The notes under the pieces: generated by a model
What the model saw: only the letters and a program-made list of their open reading frames with translations
The model's database searches: none
Told to the model about the DNA's origin: nothing
Origin: Camelus bactrianus
Lineage: Eukaryota > Chordata > Mammalia > Artiodactyla > Camelidae
DNA: 64,000 bases
Assembly: GCF_048773025.1 (NCBI RefSeq)
Contig: NC_133548.1
Coordinates: forward strand, 29,264,001-29,328,000
Direction: 5' to 3'
Shown here: positions 52,301-58,603 of the stretch, piece after piece
Layout: every line of letters starts with the position of its first letter
Position numbering within the stretch: position 1 is the stretch's first letter
Translations under genes and position numbers: made by a program

Positions 52301-55300
52301 GGATGTCTGCTGTGCAGCTCTATAGGACAGCTCTGGTGGGAGTTGGGGAGAGGGAGGCAACCGTATCTCCGTTTTTCATCGCCTCCTTCCGCTAACCTTC
52401 CTTCCATGTTGCTTGGTATAGCTGTGTTGTCCAGGATCCTTTCTCACTGTGTTGTCTTCCTGCTCGCCCCTGAGTGGGGGTGATGAGGAGTTTAGATAGT
52501 GTTCCTTAAACTCTCAGTATAATTTTGGATAGAATACCAATTAGTCTAGCCCTTTCATTTTATAGATGAGGAGCCAGCAGTTCTCTTTCAACAGGATCAA
52601 TTAATATTACTTATGAATGAATATTTAAGCTTAGAAAAAGTTTTATTAAGGAATGTTATTTTTACAAGGGAGGGTGTAGCTCAGTGGTAGAGTGCATAAC
52701 TAGCATGCTCAAGGTCCTGGGTTCAATTCCCAGTACCTCTGTTAAATAAATAAATAGATAAACAAATAAATAAATAAACCTAATTATCTACCCCCATTGA
52801 AAATATTTTTATAAAGTTATTTCTCAAAAATAGAAAATGTGTTTTTCTCTTTTTTCTCTCTTTTCATTTATCTTTCATATCTTTTTTTAGTTCTTTGCAA
52901 CGTAATCAGATCCACCAGATCAAGGAAGGTACTTTTCAAGGCCTGATATCTTTAAGGATTCTGTAAGTTTCTCTCTGATTATTCAAGATACATAAAATTT
53001 TTGTCAAGCTATAAATTAATATATCATTATAATTCCCATGTTAGTGGATATACTTAAAGATAGGATTTATTAAGCATAAATATTGTTTTTCAAACTTTGC
53101 CATGTGGTACTTTATAAATTATTTCCTTTTAGCATTTTTTTTTAACCTTAGCTCATTCATGAGATTGTCCATTTGTGAGTGAAAAGGTAAAATGTGTAAA
53201 GCCTGAGAAATGCATCTTGTGTGTTTTCAAGTCATGATAATGAAGTTTGTCAGTTTGTTAGGGCAGGGGGTAAGCAAACTTTAGTCCATGGGTCAGATTC
53301 AGCCTGCTTCCTGTTTCTGGAAATTGAGTTTTATTAAAACACAAACATGCCCTTTTGTTTAAGTATCATCTAAAGCTGCTTCCACCATACTACAGTGTAA
53401 TCAAATTGCTGCAGTAGAGGCAATGTGACCCCCAGAGGTGAAGGGTATGCACTGCCTGGCCCTTTGCGGAAAAAGGTTGCTGACCCCTACACCGGGGTAT
53501 CTGTCCTGGCAAATATAGCTAATGTGCAGCAGAAGCACTCACTTAAAAAGTGACTTGCATTCGAGTGTGTATTTGAGTGAATATAGTGGTGACAGAGACA
53601 AACCACGTCACTGCCTCCATAGAACTTCAGCGCATAAAACACAATACACTGAATTGGGGAACGATTTTTTTTAATACAAAAAAAATTTGAAAAGTTGACA
53701 GTGAAGTGATATTACATATATTAAAATCCTATTTTCTAGTGGATCCCCATTAAGAAGTTAAACACGCTCTCTACTAGAAAATATTTTACTGGTAGTTGGG
53801 TTGCTCACAGGCTAACTGTGGGTCTGGGCAGCAATGGGGAAGGGGACTGGCTCCTCGCGGCTGTCACTTCTCGGGCACTGATAAGAGACAACAGTGAAAA
53901 CCCAGGGGCCTTTTCATGATTTGGAACCAAGTTCGTCGAATTTTCCTGTTATCCAGGAGATGTGTCGTGGAATGAATTGACCCCTGTCTTTACATTTCCA
54001 TTAAGGCTCAGTTGTAAGTGTGACTTCAGATTATTTCTCTGTTTCATTAATTCTGTAATATCAGAAGTCCTCAGGGTGTGTTCCTGAGTATAGTATGTGG
54101 CTTTGGTGTTGATATGGTCTTTATTTCCTGCTTGGGGAAGTAGTGATATCTGAGGCCCTTCTGGAATGCTCTTGTTTGCCCATTGATTATTTGTCTTCCC
54201 TCAACGGCCTTATCACTAACCTTTGAGAAGGCAAATAACACGAAGCCTGTGTGTATTCTCAGCTTTGTCAGGTGCTGAGCTTTCCCTCACCTGGTTAATA
54301 GTACCAAAGGTTATATCGTATCATTTATATTTTTGAACTGGTACCAGAATGATAAGGTGGAGAAAATTCACAACTGTTTTGAAACAGATACCAACTAGAA
54401 TGACTGCTACCTGGACCACATTCCAAGAAATAGATTGTTGTGAAGGGGAGGCATTCAGCATAAACATAAAAAATGTTGTTGAGCAAGATTAAAGACCTCT
54501 GTTATCTTAATCAGGGTTATTGTGACTATAGCAGACTCTAATGCCTTGTCAAAGTAACTGTGTTTTGGGTTTATTGGAAAAGAGTAATAGTTTCTTTCTA
54601 TAATTGCAGGGATCTGAGTCGAAATCTGATCCATGAAATTCACGACAGAGCTTTCGCCAAGCTTGGGTCAATAACTAACCTGTAAGTTGACGGGTTTAGG
54701 CTAGCAGTATCATGAAGGCAGGGAAGAGTCTGCAGTAACTTGTGTTTTAGCATTACCCTGTCAAAAAATCTTTTTTTCTCTTTAGTGTTCCCTTGTATAA
54801 ATGCTAACCTGCTATGATGTAGTGACAGCTTCTCAGAGGGTATCCGCACACCTAAACTTCATCTTAGTGCTCTAGTCTTTCTGATGTTAACACACGTACA
54901 GATGTTTTTGTGTGATTTGTGTCTTAGGAATTAATTTGAAATCTCATTCACGTTTTAGAGATGTAAGTTTCAATGAATTAACGTCATTTCCAACGGAAGG
55001 CCTAAACGGGCTGAATCAGCTGAAACTTGTGGGCAACTTCAAGCTGAAAGAAGCCTTAGCAGCAAAAGACTTTGTTAATCTCAGGTGTGTTTTTGCTTAT
55101 TCTTCTTTTCTGTGGAAGTTTTGGTAGGCCTCCAAATTACAGTGTGTCCTGGGTGCTTTTGCTGTGGTTCCCAGATTTTCTGAGAGGCTATCATTGAAGA
55201 GTATTTTCAATCTCTATCCTCACAAATTTTGGGAAAAAAATAGAACAGGAGCATTATTGCATAGGTTTGGAGAACATGCATTTCAGACCTGGATGCTGTT

Positions 55301-58300
55301 AGAGAGATAATACAACTCTTCATCGGAACGGTTTTGTATATACAGAGGGATTTGTCACTTGTAACAAGATGGCGGAAATGACACGTGAACCTTCAGAAAA
55401 CTGATACAATGTTATGGGACTTAATAGAGACATTAGAGTTGGGGGGTTCTCATTAGAGAAAGTAGAGAGAGGGCTTGGGAATATTATTGTGGGGGAAGAG
55501 AAAAAATATTTTCATTATACGTATGTAAACAAATTCACTTAATGGTGTAAAGTCACAAGTGACCTGGGACATTAATTTTAAATGAAACTATCAGTTTCAT
55601 ATGATAAACTGGGTGTGGTTAATTCATTTATAAAAGGAGTCTGATAAGATTTTACTTTAAATTGCACTACTTCCATTACATTTTGAATATGGCCTAATTT
55701 AGATTCAGTGTTTAAAAGTGTACTTTATATAAATGGAGAAACTCATGGTGTCATTTGATACCAAAGCATTTTTTTTTTCAGATGAGGAAACTGAGTCCAG
55801 ACAGGATAGTGACCAGCTCAAAGTATTTTCTTTTTACAAAAGAAAAGCATGTCTGTGAAGTTGGTATTCAGTGTAGATTTTGCAATTTTTTTCTAGGTCT
55901 TTATCTGTACCATATGCTTATCAGTGCTGTGCATTTTGGGGTTGTGACTCTTACACACATTCAAACACAGGAGATAACAGCCTCCAAGACCACAGTGTGG
56001 CAAAGGATAAAGGCAAGTGCATGAACTTTTAAATTTAAAATAGAACACTCTTTACAGCATTAATCAAAGTCTTTATTATTGTAAACGGTTTGTAAAGGAG
56101 CAATATGAAATCTGAAAAATGGCTTCCGTGTGCTGTGTACCTGACATCTTTTATGTGATATTAAGCCTCTTGCAAGCTGAACTTAAATGTATGACATGTA
56201 CAAGAGGAAAGACTGCAGGAAAATCCGGTTCTTTCGAATTGCACGAAGCTTGAATTAAACACAGTTTGTGTTACACATTCAGGTCCCGCTGATGTAGCAG
56301 GGGTCACAAGCAGCGCTGCAAATGAGGAACACAGTCAAATCATTATCCACTGTACACCCTCGACAGGTAAGCCCCACACGTTTGGCTGCAGTTTCTCACT
56401 TTAAACAAACATTAGGCAAGTACGTCTAAAACTTCCGGGGATAGATAATGATTTCTGTAACAGGAGGGGGATGAGCTGGTTTCATAAGGCCTGACTCCAA
56501 GTGTGGTCTGTATACAGGCACTTAAGCATCTCTTGCAAAATCTCAGGCCCAGATCCAGTGACTCAGATCTTTGTGTTAACAAGCTCCCCAGAGGAGGGTT
56601 GTGCACATTAAGGATGGAGAAGCTCCTTCTTCATGCAACTTTAACCCTAGGTCTAGTTCTGGAAGTTACTGGTCTATAAGGATGTTTAGTGTTACCCACC
56701 TGCCCTCTTTTTTTTTTTTAATGCAACCTTGCCTTTCCTTTTATTTCTATTTTATTTCATTGAACTTTATTAGACTTGGGAAAGTTACTAAACTGACACC
56801 GCCTATTTGGTTGTGACTGTGATGTTGTCTTCTACCTAATCTATCAGCGAAGCTGGATTTGGAATTTTACTGGTAAAGAAGCATTTAAATAGTGGCTAAA
56901 TTGTGTGCTATGAGGTAGATTCCTTCTTTAATATAATCACACAGGATGATCTGGGAACTTCTTATTGGGGGGTGGCTTGACCTGAATATGCAGAGATTCC
57001 ATTTCTTCCACACTGAATTTAAACCTCGGGGGTCAACCAGGGGGAAAGCTGGTCTGAGCTCATCTCCCCAGGCTGCAATGGGAGTGAACTGCAGGCCTGC
57101 CTCCTCACTCTACTCAGCTGTAGTAACACAGAGGCCCCTGTGCTGACTCAGAAGCAGGAAGCGGAGGAGAGCAGGAACCTTCTGTTGGAACTGGAGGAGG
57201 CAGCAGGTTTCCAAAGACAGGCTGGGTGGGGCCGACCTCCCAGGCTTTTGAGGGAACGTAACTCCACCCACTAGTCAAACACTTTCCAAAGGGAGGTGGC
57301 CCGTCCTCCCAGGTCAGATGAGCTGTTCCTTGTTCCTTGCAGAAGGATGAGTTCAGATACTGAGATAAAGGTGAAAGCTTCCTTTTAACACTTCCCTGGG
57401 GTGGGGGGGAGGATAAAAAAATTAATTAGAAAAAATTTTTTAAGTTTCTCGAGTCAGATCGATATAAATGGTACAAAGCTGGGTAGTTAGGTCTGTGAAT
57501 ATCTCAGTGACTAAGATGCCTACAGTAGGTATCAAACTTCAGGACAATCCACAAAGATAAATCAGAATGTGTCTTTTAGGCATTGTAATACATAGTTTTC
57601 TTGTGCTTTGTAGACAAAATTTTGTTTTTCTTTACTAACTTTTAAATAAGACAGTTGCCATTTGGGACATAACTAGCATGCCGAAGTCAGTTACTAGAAT
57701 GTATAACTCAGCTACTAAATTAGTCCTTGCAATCCTAGTTGAAGTTATGCAGGGTTTTATTGGACATGGCTTTATATGACTAGTTAACTTCAATGTGGTT
57801 TAGTTCTCACTGTACTATCTTACTGAATGACCTTTGTCAGGTCAACCAGACACTTTGAAATCTCAGTTTCTCTGGATGAAAAATGGGGATAATTATACCT
57901 GTCTTAACCTGCTTCATCAGATTGCTTTTGAAAGCAATAAGAAATGTGTAAAAAATTTGTGTATTATACATACATATAATACATAATTATTGTAAAGTCT
58001 ATTAGGACTAGGAAGGAAGAAGAAAAGGATTTAACATTTATTGAAGTCCAGCTAAGTACCCAGTAGCCCGTTTGAGTGCCTTATGTATGTCGTTTTACTT
58101 ACACTACACAACTCTATGAAATAGGTGTTATTATCCACAAGTGAGACAATGAAATTTGTAGAGGTTCAAGTTGCCCTCTCAAGCAAGAGCAGAAAGTTAT
58201 GAACCCTAAACCCAAACCCTGGTCTATCTGATTCCAAGTCTCCAGTATGTGAGGTCCCTTTCCTGTATTAGACATGGTGCTATGCATATTAACTTAGGTA

Positions 58301-58567
58301 TAAGAGAAAGTGAAATTTTTCTTTTAAATATCACGGTATGGCTTTGCCAAATAGTAAAAGAAATGAAATAAATAGATATTGAAATATGATCTTAAAATAA
58401 ATTTTAAAAATAGCCTAGTTCAGTTACAAAAATGTCTAAGAGATGGCAGTCTTTTAAATTTGGTTTACTTCAGTTTGGTAGCAGATTAATTATTCCAGAT
58501 TCACTATCTTTTAAGTTTCTCGCTCCAGCCATACCGTACAGAATATGGTCTTTTCTAAATTGCCTTT

Positions 58568-58603
<36 letters not shown>

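Noticed and set aside
52668-52740. tRNA gene (A- and B-box-like sequence)
   Set aside because: The head is followed by an A-rich SINE tail and does not fold as a full cloverleaf. The same unit recurs at five other sites, so it is a SINE.
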